DNA from: Macrocystis pyrifera
Lineage: Eukaryota; Sar; Phaeophyceae; Laminariales; Laminariaceae
DNA: 64,000 nucleotides
Assembly: GCA_031763025.1 (NCBI GenBank)
Contig: JASSKH010000007.1
Location: forward strand, 7,579,930 to 7,643,929
Direction: 5' to 3'
This document shows positions 63,577-64,000 of this stretch, piece by piece. The notes beneath the pieces are model-generated. The model ran no database searches. It was not told the origin of the DNA and saw only the letters and a list, made by a program, of their open reading frames with translations. The translations under genes and the position numbers were made by a program. The number at the start of each line of letters is the position of its first letter. Position 1 is the stretch's first letter.

Positions 63577-64000
63577 GTATATGTGGTGCTATTGTTTTTT
63601 CAGTTTTGTTCTTGTTTTGTTTCTTTCCCTCCGACGATTTATCGTACGCATTCCATCCACAGACTTTTTTCTTCAATCGAATGTCTTCTTAAGTTTTGCC
63701 GCAGTAGTATTGCTCTGTAATGAAGATGAATGGATATATAAAAAACATCAGCGTCAGCATCAGCTATGTGCTTGGAGATTTCTTCGAGGGTCATCTGTGC
63801 AAGCTTTGTGTGACTGCTTCCATCGCGTGTACTTCGGGTTTTGTGTGACCTCATGAAGGAGGTATGTAGTACAGGGCTCGTCGTTACATGGTACAAGTAA
63901 CCGTCACCTGATAGTTTGGGGTTGTTTTTCTCTGTTGTTGTGGGCGTTTCTGTCTGTCTGTCTGTCTGTGTGTTTGTTTTTGTTTCTTGTTGCGCGATTT

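Overview
The window looks like nuclear DNA of a photosynthetic stramenopile, most likely a brown alga of the Ectocarpus type. This is an inference from four things: many long, repeat-filled introns; a plastid protein whose presequence carries the heterokont 'SAFVAP' cleavage motif after an ER signal; gene neighbours that alternate strands with very short head-to-head gaps; and a large load of short non-autonomous elements and homopolymers. No prokaryotic operons, rRNA genes, phage genes or CRISPR arrays were seen. Gene models were built by hand from recognised protein blocks, GT-AG (or GC-AG) sites and intron-phase agreement, without transcript data.

Layout. (1) 1-5548: repeats only. (2) 5549-5663, minus: first exon of a DNA-repair metallo-beta-lactamase (SNM1/DCLRE1 type); the rest was not found to the left. 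(3) About 5730-14826, plus: an 11-exon patatin-like phospholipase starting head-to-head with gene 2. (4) 14827-27016: mostly repeats (G-tract-bordered dispersed element, inverted-repeat elements, a tRNA-like sequence), one candidate signal-peptide exon at 19622 and one weak minus-strand exon near 20.9 kb. (5) 27017-29182, plus: a small two-exon gene of unknown function whose intron holds a ~420 bp G tract. (6) 29183-32014: repeats. (7) 32015-48143, minus: a ~16 kb gene of at least 15 exons for a ZFC3H1-type protein (RNA-exosome adaptor family) whose last exon continues in frame into leucine-rich repeats. (8) 48482 to beyond the right edge, plus: the thylakoid insertase ALB3 (YidC/Oxa1 family), head-to-head with gene 7 and separated from it by about 340 bp.

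The genes do not form a pathway. They are independent housekeeping genes: DNA repair, lipid hydrolysis, nuclear RNA surveillance and thylakoid membrane insertion. The less expected content is the ZFC3H1-LRR fusion, the two GC-AG introns, apparent one-base frame slips in the ZFC3H1-like gene, and a nested set of small inverted-repeat elements that recur in introns and intergenic DNA.
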